34,472 bases of DNA, from contig JABBAP010000022.1 in NCBI GenBank assembly GCA_018607905.1, positions 58,340-92,811 on the forward strand. Direction: 5' to 3'. The position numbers and the translations under genes are program-made. The notes below the pieces were generated by a model. It was not told the DNA's origin and searched no databases. It worked only from the letters and a program-made list of their open reading frames with translations. This stretch comes from Paracoccaceae bacterium. Its GTDB lineage: Bacteria > Pseudomonadota > Alphaproteobacteria > Rhodobacterales > Rhodobacteraceae. This document shows positions 24,549 to 33,042 of this stretch, one piece after another (positions within the stretch are counted from its first letter, which is position 1; the number at the start of each line of letters is the position of its first letter).

Positions 24549-26813
24549 ATGTCCGCATTTTCCGCCCCTATCGCCGAACAAATTTGGGATATGAAGTACC
24601 GTTTTAAAGATGCTGGCGGGAAGCCGATTGACGAAACAGTGGAAGACAGCTGGCGCCGTGTTGCGCGTGCGTTGGCGTCTGTTGAAAAGACGCCAGAGGT
24701 GTGGGAAGCGAAGTTTTACGACGCGCTTGATGGGTTCAAATTCCTGCCAGCGGGCCGCATTTTGGCAGGTGCGGGGACTGAACGATCGGTGACATTGTTC
24801 AACTGTTTTGTCATGGGCACGATCCCTGACAGCATGGGCGGTATTTTCGACATGTTGAAAGAGGCGGCGCTGACGATGCAGCAAGGCGGCGGGATCGGTT
24901 ATGATTTCAGCCCGATCCGCCCAAAGGGTGCAGAAGTGAAGGGTGTGGCGGCAGATGCGTCTGGTCCGTTGTCGTTTATGGATGTGTGGGATGCGATGTG
25001 TCGCACGATTATGTCTGCGGGTTCGCGCCGTGGTGCGATGATGGCAACGATGCGGTGTGATCATCCAGATATTGAGGATTTCATCATCGCCAAACAGGAC
25101 AGCGCACGACTGCGGATGTTCAACCTGTCTGTGCTGATCACCGATCCATTTATGGATGCGGTTAAGAATGATGGTTCGTGGGATTTGCAGTGGAATGGCA
25201 AGGTTTACAAAACTTTGAAGGCGGTCGATCTGTGGAATAAGATCATGCAATCGACCTATGATTTTGCAGAGCCGGGCGTGATTTTCATTGATCGGATCAA
25301 CGAGAAGAACAACCTGAATTATTGCGAGACGATTGCGGCGACAAACCCGTGTGGCGAGCAACCTTTGCCGCCGTATGGGGCGTGTTTGCTGGGCTCGATT
25401 AACCTTGCGACGTTGGTGTCTGATGCGTTTGGCGCGAATGCTGTTTTGGACGAGGCCAAGTTGAACGATCTGGTCGCAACGGCGGTGCGGATGATGGACA
25501 ACGTGGTCGATGCGAGCCGTTTCCCGCTGCCCCAACAAGAAGCCGAAGCGATTGCGAAACGTCGCATTGGGCTGGGCGTAACTGGATTGGCCGATGCCTT
25601 GTTGATGGTTGGTGAACGCTATGGCTCGGTTAAGGCGGCTTCGGTCACGGAGCGTTGGATGGGGCAGATTGCCAAGGCGGCCTACAGCGCGTCGGCGCGA
25701 TTGGCCGCAGAAAAAGGCGCGTTCCCGCTTTATGATGCGAAGGCATTTTTGGACAACGATTCCATGATGTCGATGGATGAAGAAACCCGCGAATTGGTGG
25801 CAACGCACGGCATCCGCAATGCGCTGCTGACAAGTGTTGCACCGACTGGGACGATTTCCCTGTATGCGGGCAATGTGTCCAGCGGGATTGAGCCTGTGTT
25901 TGCCTATTCCTACACGCGTAAGGTTTTGCAGAACGATGGATCGCGCTCGGAAGAAGAGGTCGTGGATTATGCGGTTGATTTGTGGCGTCAAAAGTTTGGC
26001 GACAAAGAACTGCCAGCGCATTTCGTAAACGCACAAACGCTTGCGCCGCTGGATCATGTGCGCATGCAGGCGGCGGCGCAGAAGTGGATTGATTCATCCA
26101 TTTCAAAGACGATCAACTGCCCAGAAGACATCAGCTTTGAGGATTTCAAAGAGGTGTATATGGCCGCTTGGGATCAGGGCTGTAAAGGGTGCACAACGTA
26201 TCGTCCAAACGATGTGACGGGGGCTGTATTGTCGGTTTCTGAAACAACAGAATCCGCGCCAGAAGTGGATACAGGGGCGGATGTTGTATACATCGCAGAG
26301 CCGCTCGATCGGCCAGAGGCGCTCGATGGGCATACCTATAAAATGAAGTGGCCTGAGTCCGAGCATGCGATTTATATCACGATCAACGACATCATCATGA
26401 ATGGGCAACGCCGCCCGTTTGAGGTGTTTATCAACTCCAAAAACATGGAGCATTATGCGTGGACGCTGGCGTTGACGCGGATGATTTCGGCGGTGTTCCG
26501 TCGGGGCGGCGATGTGTCGTTTGTGGTGGAAGAGATGAAAGCGGTGTTTGATCCGCGTGGCGGCGCATGGGTACGTGGGAAATACATCCCGTCCATGTTG
26601 GCCGCGATTGGCAGCGTGATCGAAGAGCACATGATCCGTATCGGATTTATCAGTGGTGAGGGGCAGCATTTGAAAGCGGACCCTGCATCCGAGGTGATCC
26701 ATTTGGGCACGCAGAAACGCGGTAAATCTTGCCCGTCTTGCGGTGGTATGGGTTTGCAGATGGTTGAAGGTTGCATGACCTGCATGGATTGCGGCCATTC
26801 AAAGTGCGGGTAA
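24549..26813 (+). CDS. nrdJ: adenosylcobalamin-dependent (class II) ribonucleoside-diphosphate reductase
   Basis: A 754-residue enzyme that reduces ribonucleotides to deoxyribonucleotides with coenzyme B12 and needs neither oxygen nor a second radical subunit. Visible motifs are LPAGRILAGAG, LFNCFVMG (first redox Cys), MQQGGGIGYDFSPIR, the active-site NPCGEQPLPPYG (C268, E270), VAPTGTISLYAG, and a cysteine-rich C-terminus (SCPSCGG...CMTCMDCGHSKCG) that likely acts in re-reduction. There is no N-terminal ATP-cone. AAGG about 11 nt upstream precedes the ATG. No cobalamin riboswitch was recognised upstream. A hairpin follows the stop. Confidence 0.97.
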   Translation: MSAFSAPIAEQIWDMKYRFKDAGGKPIDETVEDSWRRVARALASVEKTPEVWEAKFYDALDGFKFLPAGRILAGAGTERSVTLFNCFVMGTIPDSMGGIFDMLKEAALTMQQGGGIGYDFSPIRPKGAEVKGVAADASGPLSFMDVWDAMCRTIMSAGSRRGAMMATMRCDHPDIEDFIIAKQDSARLRMFNLSVLITDPFMDAVKNDGSWDLQWNGKVYKTLKAVDLWNKIMQSTYDFAEPGVIFIDRINEKNNLNYCETIAATNPCGEQPLPPYGACLLGSINLATLVSDAFGANAVLDEAKLNDLVATAVRMMDNVVDASRFPLPQQEAEAIAKRRIGLGVTGLADALLMVGERYGSVKAASVTERWMGQIAKAAYSASARLAAEKGAFPLYDAKAFLDNDSMMSMDEETRELVATHGIRNALLTSVAPTGTISLYAGNVSSGIEPVFAYSYTRKVLQNDGSRSEEEVVDYAVDLWRQKFGDKELPAHFVNAQTLAPLDHVRMQAAAQKWIDSSISKTINCPEDISFEDFKEVYMAAWDQGCKGCTTYRPNDVTGAVLSVSETTESAPEVDTGADVVYIAEPLDRPEALDGHTYKMKWPESEHAIYITINDIIMNGQRRPFEVFINSKNMEHYAWTLALTRMISAVFRRGGDVSFVVEEMKAVFDPRGGAWVRGKYIPSMLAAIGSVIEEHMIRIGFISGEGQHLKADPASEVIHLGTQKRGKSCPSCGGMGLQMVEGCMTCMDCGHSKCG

Positions 26814-26821
26814 CTTGGCGG

Positions 26822-26843
26822 TGACGCTTACGCGTCATTTCCT
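26822..26843 (+). terminator. putative intrinsic terminator of nrdJ
   Basis: TGACGC-TTAC-GCGTCA forms a 6-bp stem with a 4-nt loop, 8 nt after the nrdJ stop, followed by TTTCCTTT. The stem is short and the T-tract is interrupted, so efficiency is uncertain. Confidence 0.5.
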
Positions 26844-26863
26844 TTAGCCCGTTGGGCGTGGAA

Positions 26864-26909
26864 AGGGGCTTTGCCCCTAAAACCCCAAGATATTTAGGCT
26901 CAGAAGAAA
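26864..26909 (+). repeat. extragenic repeat motif, copy 2 (after nrdJ), with GC hairpin
   Basis: AGGGGC-TTT-GCCCCT (26864-26878) is a perfect hairpin followed by an ACCCC run and then AGATATTTAGGCTCAGAAGAA (26888-26908). The second half matches the motif after dnaE. The hairpin-ACCCC-GATATTT-CAGAAGAA order is, to my knowledge, a recurrent gene-end element in Rhodobacteraceae genomes. Confidence 0.6.
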
Positions 26910-26927
26910 CTGGAGTTTGACCGGGGT

Positions 26928-27596
26928 TTAGGGACCGTTCATGGCCGCATAAATGCCGAATGCGCCGACGAGGACAAGGCTGAGCGCCCAGACGATATCG
27001 AGGTTGAACCACGTTTTTGACAGGAACTTTAGGCCGAGCCAGAAGTAGATGATGGTTGCGATGATGCCGCCTGTGACGGTCATTGCGAAGGTGTGCACGG
27101 CGGCGACAAGGAACGCTGTCATCACGTTGCTGCCCATCAAGGATTGCGCCGCGAGGTGGCCTGTTTCATTTGCGCCAACCGCGCAGATGCCGAGGAAGAT
27201 CGGCACCAACATTAGGCCCGCGCCGTGGGCCATTGCCGCAAGAAATGACCAAAGCGCGAGGCGGGCGGGGTGAACCCGCGCGAGGAATTTGGGGTGTCTG
27301 CGATTGATCAACAGATAGACGCCCATCGCGATGACCAAAAGGCCCGCGCCGATGCGGATTTCGATTTCCCATTGCACGAGGAACATCATCATCGAAAATG
27401 GCAGGAGTATCCCGATCATCGCGAGGAAATGACCCAAGGCAAGCATGCCAAGCGCCTTGGGTAGGGCGCGGTGATTGCGCTCCATCAAGCCTGCGGAAAC
27501 AGCAAGCGGCCAGCCCATGCCGGGGTTAATGCCGTGGTAAAAACCAGAGAAAATGACGGCCCACCACAGGGCCGCCATAGATATTAATTCAGGCAT
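26928..27596 (-). CDS. polytopic membrane protein linked to SBP56/methanethiol oxidase
   Basis: A 222-residue protein with about six membrane spans. Its N-terminal FYHGINPGMGWPLAVSAGL and mid-chain AMAHGAGLMLVP carry histidines within the membrane region, faintly like NicO/UreH-type metal transporters or other small exporters, but the HxxxxD motif of nickel/cobalt permeases is missing. I cannot name the family. It starts 3 nt after the stop of the selenium-binding-protein gene, so the two are almost surely cotranscribed. A role in export or in handling a metal or sulfur product of that enzyme is a guess from context. Confidence 0.7.
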   Translation of the reverse strand: MPELISMAALWWAVIFSGFYHGINPGMGWPLAVSAGLMERNHRALPKALGMLALGHFLAMIGILLPFSMMMFLVQWEIEIRIGAGLLVIAMGVYLLINRRHPKFLARVHPARLALWSFLAAMAHGAGLMLVPIFLGICAVGANETGHLAAQSLMGSNVMTAFLVAAVHTFAMTVTGGIIATIIYFWLGLKFLSKTWFNLDIVWALSLVLVGAFGIYAAMNGP

Positions 27597-27599
27597 TTA

Positions 27600-29000
27600 T
27601 TAAACTGAAGGATAGCAGAAGCTATCGGTGGAACAATCGCCACCTTCGAGCCTGATTTGGTGGGAACGCAGGCCTTTGGGGAAGTCGACGTAGAAGTCTT
27701 TGTTCAATGTCAAGCCGCCGTTTTCACCAACGTCTGCCATAACCATTTGCCCACCTTCATCATCAGGATAGAACTGATCGTCCCATGTTGAATACAGCGA
27801 GTTAGTCCAGTACACCCGTTTGCCGTCGCGGCTGATTTCCACCATTTGTGGGCCGTAGGCAAAGGGTTTGCCGTTGGGGTGATCCGCGCCTTTGGCGATG
27901 CCGCCCACCTCGACTTTGCCGACCAGTTTGGGGTTCATTGGATCGGAAACATCGTATTGGTGCATTTCACCAAGGCCCCAGCAGGCGACGTAAAGGTATT
28001 TGTCATCAAGGCTGAGGTCGATGTCTGTGACCAGCGGTGGCACTGCGCCGAAACCTTGTAGCAGTGGTGGCAAGTTGGCGGGGTCTTCAGGGCGTGGATC
28101 AATCGTGATCGTCTTTTTGGACTGCCAGACACCGTCGTCATCGCGCCACCACGTAAAGATCGCGCCTTGCAGGTTTGTCGTGTCCACAACAACGCCGCAG
28201 AAGCCGTAGGATTTGGTTGGATCGTGGGCAGGGCGAACCTCGAGTGCCATTTGGTGATTTTCGCCAAAGTCCATCGTTTGGATGTTTTTGCGCGCACGTA
28301 AATCCCAGAAGTGGATCGAGTGGCCGTATTTGTTAGAGAGTAAATCTTCTGCGACGATGCCATTTTCAAACTGTGGTGGCAGGCCCCATTCAGAGCTGAC
28401 CATGTAGTCTTGGGGCAGGTTCCACCAGAAATCATAGTGCTTGTCTTGTTTGCCGCGATCCATTTCGTATTGGCCGATAATCTCGAATGTTTCGCAATCC
28501 ATGATGAAAATGCCCGGAGGTCCATCTGTTCCGTCTTTGCCGCCGCCGCCAAGACAAGACACGTAAATCCCCTCGGGGCCGCAGTGGATTGTGTGGGGGC
28601 GTGAATAGCCCGTTTTCGCGAACAGTTCTTCGGGTTCAATGGTTTTGTGGATGTGTGCTTTGAGCGGATCTTTGACGTCGATCACGTAAATGCGCGATGA
28701 ACGGATGCCGGGCACGATAAGATAGCGCCGTTCAAGGAATGCGTGGCCCGAAAGCGGTGAGAGCGCGGAGGAGCAGGCGTTCCAGCCGAAGTGGTGAAAT
28801 TCGTCGCCTTTGTTGGGAACGATGACTTGATGCACGATCTGACCATAGGTTTTGGAGCCTTCTTTGAGGTCAATCACTGCGATGCCGTCGGATTGCGAGC
28901 CATCTGGGCTGAGCATGACGGTAAACGCGTAATTTTCGACGGGGGCTTCCATCGCCAGTTTTGGCGAGGCGTGAAAGGTTGGATCTGGTCTAAGGTTCAT
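27600..29000 (-). CDS. mtoX: selenium-binding protein SBP56 family / methanethiol oxidase
   Basis: A 466-residue beta-propeller protein closely following the SBP56/SELENBP1 layout: FHHFGWNACSS (68-78), SSRIYVIDVKDP, HKTIEPEELF, FEIIGQYE, YDFWWNLPQDYMVSSEWG, TDIDLSLDDKYLYVACWGLGEMHQYDVSDP (read in parts), GGPQ-like YGPQMVEIS, and a C-terminal GGDCSTDSF. The family includes copper-dependent methanethiol oxidases giving formaldehyde, H2S and H2O2. The usual CSSC is CSSA here, keeping C76 only. I choose the ATG at 29000 with GGAG about 8 nt upstream; a longer frame to 29171 adds 57 residues unlike the family. No signal peptide is visible from this start. Confidence 0.88.
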   Translation of the reverse strand: MNLRPDPTFHASPKLAMEAPVENYAFTVMLSPDGSQSDGIAVIDLKEGSKTYGQIVHQVIVPNKGDEFHHFGWNACSSALSPLSGHAFLERRYLIVPGIRSSRIYVIDVKDPLKAHIHKTIEPEELFAKTGYSRPHTIHCGPEGIYVSCLGGGGKDGTDGPPGIFIMDCETFEIIGQYEMDRGKQDKHYDFWWNLPQDYMVSSEWGLPPQFENGIVAEDLLSNKYGHSIHFWDLRARKNIQTMDFGENHQMALEVRPAHDPTKSYGFCGVVVDTTNLQGAIFTWWRDDDGVWQSKKTITIDPRPEDPANLPPLLQGFGAVPPLVTDIDLSLDDKYLYVACWGLGEMHQYDVSDPMNPKLVGKVEVGGIAKGADHPNGKPFAYGPQMVEISRDGKRVYWTNSLYSTWDDQFYPDDEGGQMVMADVGENGGLTLNKDFYVDFPKGLRSHQIRLEGGDCSTDSFCYPSV

Positions 29001-29322
29001 CTGTGTTCTCCAAAATCTTTGGCTCGCACCCGAGCAATTTAAAAGAAGCCCCAAAAATAACTTGAACCGACGGTGGGCTTTGATCCTTGGTTCAGTGCAA
29101 GCCAAAATGCCTGCGATCTTGTTCGTATTTAGCCCTTTGACGGGGCTGTTGATTCTTGGTCGTAATGTCATTTTTCGAAGGGTAAGGTGCTGAAATTAAG
29201 TTCTAAATAGAACGTCTTTGATCCGGTCCCCTCAACCAATGCTAGTAGCCTAGGGGAAAATTTACCATCTGGAAAGAAATTTTCAGACGGCGGGGCAAAG
29301 GGGCGATGCAGGGACTATTTGG
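29001..29322. other. 322-nt intergenic region without a gene
   Basis: No coding frame with family resemblance was found. The region holds the ribosome site of the SBP56 gene (rightmost GGAGAA about 29008-29013 read on the minus strand) and presumably its promoter. Near the SDR gene end, TCTGGAAA-GAAA-TTTTCAGA (29268-29287) can form a weak hairpin with one G-U pair, and GAAAATTT/AAATTTTC (29256-29284) is an alternative pairing. It may end SDR transcription, but there is no solid T-tract. Confidence 0.4.
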
Positions 29323-30300
29323 TTATGCGCTGCTCAGCAATTTTTCACTTAATTCCCACAAACGCTCTGCGCTTTCATCGTCGCAGGCGTGCGCATTGAC
29401 CCCCATGAACCGCGCGGTCGGGCTGTCGAGATCGGTTGGGATAGCGATATCGCAATCCTCGCAATAGACGCCCGCTTTGCCGTTTAGCGCGCCAGAAGTT
29501 GCGGCCCACAGGGTTGTGGACGCGCCTTGTTCGGGGGATTTAAAGCCCGCTTTGGCGAGTTCTGAGGGCTCGCCGTCATCGCCAAGCCAGCCAAGCGCGA
29601 TCATTTCTTCTTTGGGCAGGTGGCGTTGAAGGGGCGTGAATATGCCGCCCGGGTGAACGGAAAAGGCGTGGCCGCCCGTGGCGCGTAATCGGCGCGACAG
29701 TGCGTTGGCAAACAGCGCGTTTGCGGTTTTGGCTTGGCCGTAGGCTTGCCATTTGTCGTAATCAGCAGCGTCGTAGTGCAGATCATCCCAGCGGATATCG
29801 CTGATTTTGTGACCCGTGGAGGACAGGGCGACGACGCGGGTGTCTTGGGATCGTTCAAGCAGTGGCATGAGGGATTGCGCGAGCGCGAAATGGCCCATGT
29901 GATTGACGCCAAATTGGGATTCCCAACCTTCGCCGACGCGGGCTTGCTGGCAGGCCATGATGCCTGCGTTGTTGATGAGGAAATCGAGCTGGGTGTGGGT
30001 CGCGTTGAAATCATCTGCAAATTTGCGCACCGAGGCGATATCCGCCAAATCCATCGCGGCCATTGTGATGTTGCCTTTGACGTCCGCGAGGGCTGCTTCT
30101 GCTTTTGCGGGCGTTCGAACGGGGACAATTACTGCCGCGCCTTTGCTGGCCAATGCGCGAACGGTTTCAAGGCCAAGGCCGCTGTAACCCCCTGTCACGA
30201 TGGCGGTTTTACCCGTTAGGTCGAACCCGCTAAGTACCTCCGCTGCGGTGGATTTTGCATGAAAGTCAGAACCTGTTGGGACTTGATCAGAAATAGCCAT
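29323..30300 (-). CDS. SDR-family oxidoreductase (retinol-dehydrogenase-like)
   Basis: A 325-residue NAD(P)-dependent short-chain dehydrogenase. The cofactor motif is TGGYSGLG (36-43), NNAG is at 110-113, and the catalytic set is Ser160/161 with Y187-x3-K191 (YGQAK). The long form, with DLADIASVRKFADDF and VNHMGHFALAQ, resembles the retinol dehydrogenase/WW-domain oxidoreductase/protochlorophyllide-reductase-like branch. The substrate is not known. A C-terminal CEDCD pair of cysteines is seen. AAGGAA lies about 9 nt upstream of the ATG. The exonuclease gene ends 18 nt upstream, so the two may be cotranscribed. Confidence 0.85.
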   Translation of the reverse strand: MAISDQVPTGSDFHAKSTAAEVLSGFDLTGKTAIVTGGYSGLGLETVRALASKGAAVIVPVRTPAKAEAALADVKGNITMAAMDLADIASVRKFADDFNATHTQLDFLINNAGIMACQQARVGEGWESQFGVNHMGHFALAQSLMPLLERSQDTRVVALSSTGHKISDIRWDDLHYDAADYDKWQAYGQAKTANALFANALSRRLRATGGHAFSVHPGGIFTPLQRHLPKEEMIALGWLGDDGEPSELAKAGFKSPEQGASTTLWAATSGALNGKAGVYCEDCDIAIPTDLDSPTARFMGVNAHACDDESAERLWELSEKLLSSA

Positions 30301-30318
30301 TTTGGGTGTTCCTTTGGG

Positions 30319-30936
30319 TTAGCGTGGGAAAAGTTCGAGTTGGCGGGGGTCAGTTTTTGGTTGCTTGATTTGTTTGACGGCAAAATCCCTGCCAGTTTTT
30401 TCTTCGGCGAGCAGTACGATTTCGGCACTGGCGCGTGCGTCCTCCTCTCCGTCGTGATGACGAAATTCAAGTTCGAGATGCACCTTCAGGGAGGCGAGGC
30501 CAAAGCCGCCGTTGCCGCGCAGTTCTGGCCAGCCTTTGTGAGCAACTTTGACGCTGTCGCGCCAGCGCCAGTTCGGGATTTCAAGATCATGCAGCAGGCA
30601 GGCGCGGCGGATCGCGCCTTGATCAAAGTTACTGTGCTGAAAAATGATGTTGTCATCAAGAAGGGGTCGCAGATGGGCGAGCACGGTTTTGAAATCGGGC
30701 GCACCGTTTACCGTGTCTTGCGTAATTTTGTGGACCCAGGTTGCCGACCAATCGGTTGTGTCAGGGTCAAGATAGCTCATCCACGTTGTCATGGAGCCGT
30801 CGCTGCGCACGCAAGCCACGCCGATTTGGCAAATGCTGGAAGAATGGCGATTGGCCGTTTCCACATCAAGCGCGAAGAAGCGAAACGGGCCTTTGGGAAT
30901 GGGTTGCAGGGCGTGGACGTTTTTCATCTGCCCCAT
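30319..30936 (-). CDS. DEDDh 3'-5' exonuclease (DnaQ/epsilon-like)
   Basis: A protein of about 205 residues with the exonuclease motifs in order: FALDVETAN (first Asp and Glu), ICQIGVACV, FQHSNFDQGAIRRAC (second Asp), and HHDGEEDARA near the C-terminal third, giving the H-x4-D of DEDDh enzymes. It carries no polymerase or UvrC-like domain, so it is a stand-alone exonuclease for DNA or RNA ends, target unknown. The start is uncertain: ATGs at 30936 and 30927 are in frame, and one at 30987 would add residues of low quality. No clear ribosome site decides between them. It is divergent from the ARH-like gene. Confidence 0.8.
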   Translation of the reverse strand: MGQMKNVHALQPIPKGPFRFFALDVETANRHSSSICQIGVACVRSDGSMTTWMSYLDPDTTDWSATWVHKITQDTVNGAPDFKTVLAHLRPLLDDNIIFQHSNFDQGAIRRACLLHDLEIPNWRWRDSVKVAHKGWPELRGNGGFGLASLKVHLELEFRHHDGEEDARASAEIVLLAEEKTGRDFAVKQIKQPKTDPRQLELFPR

Positions 30937-30996
30937 TGCGCCACGGCAGCGCGGTGTTGTCCATGCCCTTTTTCGGGTGGTTGGCATTTGGGCGGT

Positions 30997-31026
30997 TTGG
31001 GCTATCCTTTGGGGGAATGGGATAAT
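30997..31026 (+). promoter_or_regulatory. candidate sigma-70-type promoter of the ARH-like gene
   Basis: TTGGGC (30997-31002) and GATAAT (31021-31026) are separated by 18 nt and lie 21 nt upstream of the ATG at 31048. GAAAGAGAG at 31032-31040 can serve as ribosome site. This is a by-eye match only. Confidence 0.4.
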
Positions 31027-31047
31027 TGCACGAAAGAGAGTTTTATC

Positions 31048-31977
31048 ATGTCAGCAGATCGCAAAGCAGCAGCGGTTTTGGGCGCGTTGGTGGCAGATGC
31101 CGCCGCGTTGGGATTGCACTGGATTTATGATGCAAAACGGGTGGCCGATGTGGCGGATGCCCATGGCGGGGGGGCGTTTGTGCCTGTTGATCCTGCGCAT
31201 CATGCGGGCGTACCTGCCTATTTCGCCCACGCGCTGCGGTGCGATGGAATGCAAAGCCAATACGGCGAGGTTTTGCGTTTGGCGATGCGATCTATTCTGG
31301 ACAATGACGGGTTTGACGGGGTCGCGTATCGCACCGCGTTTGTTGGCTATTTCGGGGCAGGGGGATCGTATCAAGGATATATTGACCGCCCCACACGTGG
31401 CGTTTTGGAGAACACGGCGGCAGAGCTGGATGTGACGGGCATTGATGATGATCAACTGCCAGCAACGGCCACCCTGCCTGCGGTTGTGGCGTGGTACGGT
31501 GACGATGACGTCAGCGCTAAGGCCAAAGAGATGCGCGAAGTAACCAATATCAAAGACGTGGCCGAAGGATATAGCGCAGTTTGTGAAACTGTGTTGCGCC
31601 AAGTTGTTGATGGTGGTGATTTGAAGACAGTGTTGAAAATGACGGCGCAGGAGGCCGAGGGCGAGATTGGCGAAGCGTTACGCGCGGCGCTGGGCACAGA
31701 TGAAGCGGACAGTGTGGCCTACGGTGAAGTGACGGGGCGGGCGTGCCATTTGCCGATGGCGATCCCCTTGGCGTTTCACATCATGTCGCGGGCCGATGAT
31801 TACGCTGATGCGGTGGAGTTGAACATTCGCGCGGGCGGTGACAGCTGCGGGCGGGCGATTGTGATTGGTGCGATTATGGCGGCAGCGTGTGGTGTTCGTG
31901 ATATCCCGCTGGACTGGATTTTGAAACTGGATCGCAGTGCAGATGTTTGGGCACAGTGTCGCGCAATTGCGCGTTAA
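31048..31977 (+). CDS. ADP-ribosylglycohydrolase-fold protein with degenerate metal motifs
   Basis: A 309-residue all-helical protein of the ADP-ribosylglycohydrolase (ARH/DraG/J1-crystallin) superfamily. The N-terminal GALVADAAALGLHWIYD (12-28) corresponds to the GxxxGDAxG helix, and AGGDSCGRAIVIGAIMAA (262-279) to the GGDTDT-x-A-x2-GA motif. The TDDT segment and the DTDT residues that bind two magnesium ions in active hydrolases are not present (GGDSCG instead). So it may bind a ligand or have changed chemistry. The ATG at 31048 has GAAAGAGAG upstream. An open frame continues upstream to 30259 but runs antisense to the exonuclease and is not used. The stop overlaps the convergent gene by 4 nt. 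Confidence 0.78.
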   Translation: MSADRKAAAVLGALVADAAALGLHWIYDAKRVADVADAHGGGAFVPVDPAHHAGVPAYFAHALRCDGMQSQYGEVLRLAMRSILDNDGFDGVAYRTAFVGYFGAGGSYQGYIDRPTRGVLENTAAELDVTGIDDDQLPATATLPAVVAWYGDDDVSAKAKEMREVTNIKDVAEGYSAVCETVLRQVVDGGDLKTVLKMTAQEAEGEIGEALRAALGTDEADSVAYGEVTGRACHLPMAIPLAFHIMSRADDYADAVELNIRAGGDSCGRAIVIGAIMAAACGVRDIPLDWILKLDRSADVWAQCRAIAR

Positions 31978-33011
31978 TCGGTTTTGGATTTGAAAATATA
32001 CACGTCTTGCTGATTGCCGACATAGCGTTGCAGAATGATAAAATCGAGAGTTGCGTGACCTTTGACGTTCATCCACTGGCGCCCTGATCCCGACAGATTT
32101 TGCGTGTCGTTTTGAACTGAAAAGCCGATGCTGCCAGCATTCGCGCCATTGCCTGCGGTGATCGTGTAATACCCTGTGCCGCGCCAATGTTCTGGGCGGC
32201 CTTGGCCAGTGGTGCTACCGATAGAAGCGGCGCGGCGGCGGAAGTATTCTTGTTGGTCAAACCATGTTTGATAAACCGCATATTTGCCGCCAAAGAAATT
32301 GCTGTCGCCGTAGGTGTGGTGCGCTGATTGCGGCGCGCCTTTGGGTGAAAATTCGTACTGCGTTGTGAAATCTGGGAAGGGTTTGACCTTCCACTGGAGA
32401 TATTCTTTGGACGTGGTTGTCGCGACTGTCCATTTGTTGTCGATCAACATGATGTGCGTGGTCAGCTTTTGCGTTCGCTCAACGCTGTCTTCATTCATAT
32501 CGGTATAGTTCACGCTGCGATGCAGGGTGCTTTGATTATACAGGGTTTCGATGTCCTTAAATGGAACGGGTTCGCGGTTGTTGATTTCAACGTAAGGGGT
32601 CAGCTGGCTGACCGATTGCGATGTGACGGTGTAATACCCTTCAAGGTCGATAAAAACATTGCCAACCGGAAAGGTAACGCGGGAATTTTCGATGCGTCCG
32701 ATTTCATCGCCTGTGCTGTTCACAAATAGATGGAAAGATGAATAATCCGATGTGCCGATATTGAAGTAAGCAACACGTTCATCGGGCAGGAAGTAGTAAA
32801 ACGAAGGATTGCCGAGCGTGTTTAGGTGCAGCACGTCGATTTGATCGTTGCTTTTGAGGTCTTTAAAGGGGGTAAAGCTGGCCGCGTTGAAATTTTCGGA
32901 TGCGGGCGTTCTGCGTGGTTGAATGGTTGGCGTGACGCCAGACAGCATAATCACGTAGCCAACAGTGATCAGAAACGCGACAAGCAGGCCGATTTTGGAA
33001 AGCGTGTTCAT
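31974..33011 (-). CDS. unrecognised membrane-anchored periplasmic protein
   Basis: A 345-residue protein. Residues about 5-27 form one hydrophobic segment, without a clear cleavage site, so it is likely anchored with the rest in the periplasm. The remainder is polar and looks beta-rich, with many Tyr/Thr/Asn and short turns, ending in a GRQWMNVKGHATLDFIILQR-type stretch. I recognise no domain. AAGG about 8 nt upstream supports the ATG at 33011. It starts 31 nt after the cytochrome gene's stop on the same strand, so the two probably form an operon. Its stop overlaps the ARH-like stop by 4 nt (TTAA). Confidence 0.65.
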   Translation of the reverse strand: MNTLSKIGLLVAFLITVGYVIMLSGVTPTIQPRRTPASENFNAASFTPFKDLKSNDQIDVLHLNTLGNPSFYYFLPDERVAYFNIGTSDYSSFHLFVNSTGDEIGRIENSRVTFPVGNVFIDLEGYYTVTSQSVSQLTPYVEINNREPVPFKDIETLYNQSTLHRSVNYTDMNEDSVERTQKLTTHIMLIDNKWTVATTTSKEYLQWKVKPFPDFTTQYEFSPKGAPQSAHHTYGDSNFFGGKYAVYQTWFDQQEYFRRRAASIGSTTGQGRPEHWRGTGYYTITAGNGANAGSIGFSVQNDTQNLSGSGRQWMNVKGHATLDFIILQRYVGNQQDVYIFKSKTD

Positions 33012-33042
33012 CTAAATACCTTGTCGTTTTTGCGGTGGTAGA

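Noticed and set aside
24519-26057. 512-codon frame antisense to nrdJ
   Set aside because: Same signs as the dnaE shadow: Arg/His/Cys-rich with no motif, while nrdJ on the other strand is unmistakable.
29001-29171. 57-residue N-terminal extension of the SBP56 protein
   Set aside because: The extension does not resemble the family, and the ATG at 29000 has a good GGAG site and gives the normal start of this protein group.
30259-31977. Long plus-strand frame of 572 codons that includes the ARH-like gene
   Set aside because: The first 263 codons run antisense to the exonuclease and SDR start. Family resemblance begins only at the ATG at 31048, which has its own ribosome site.
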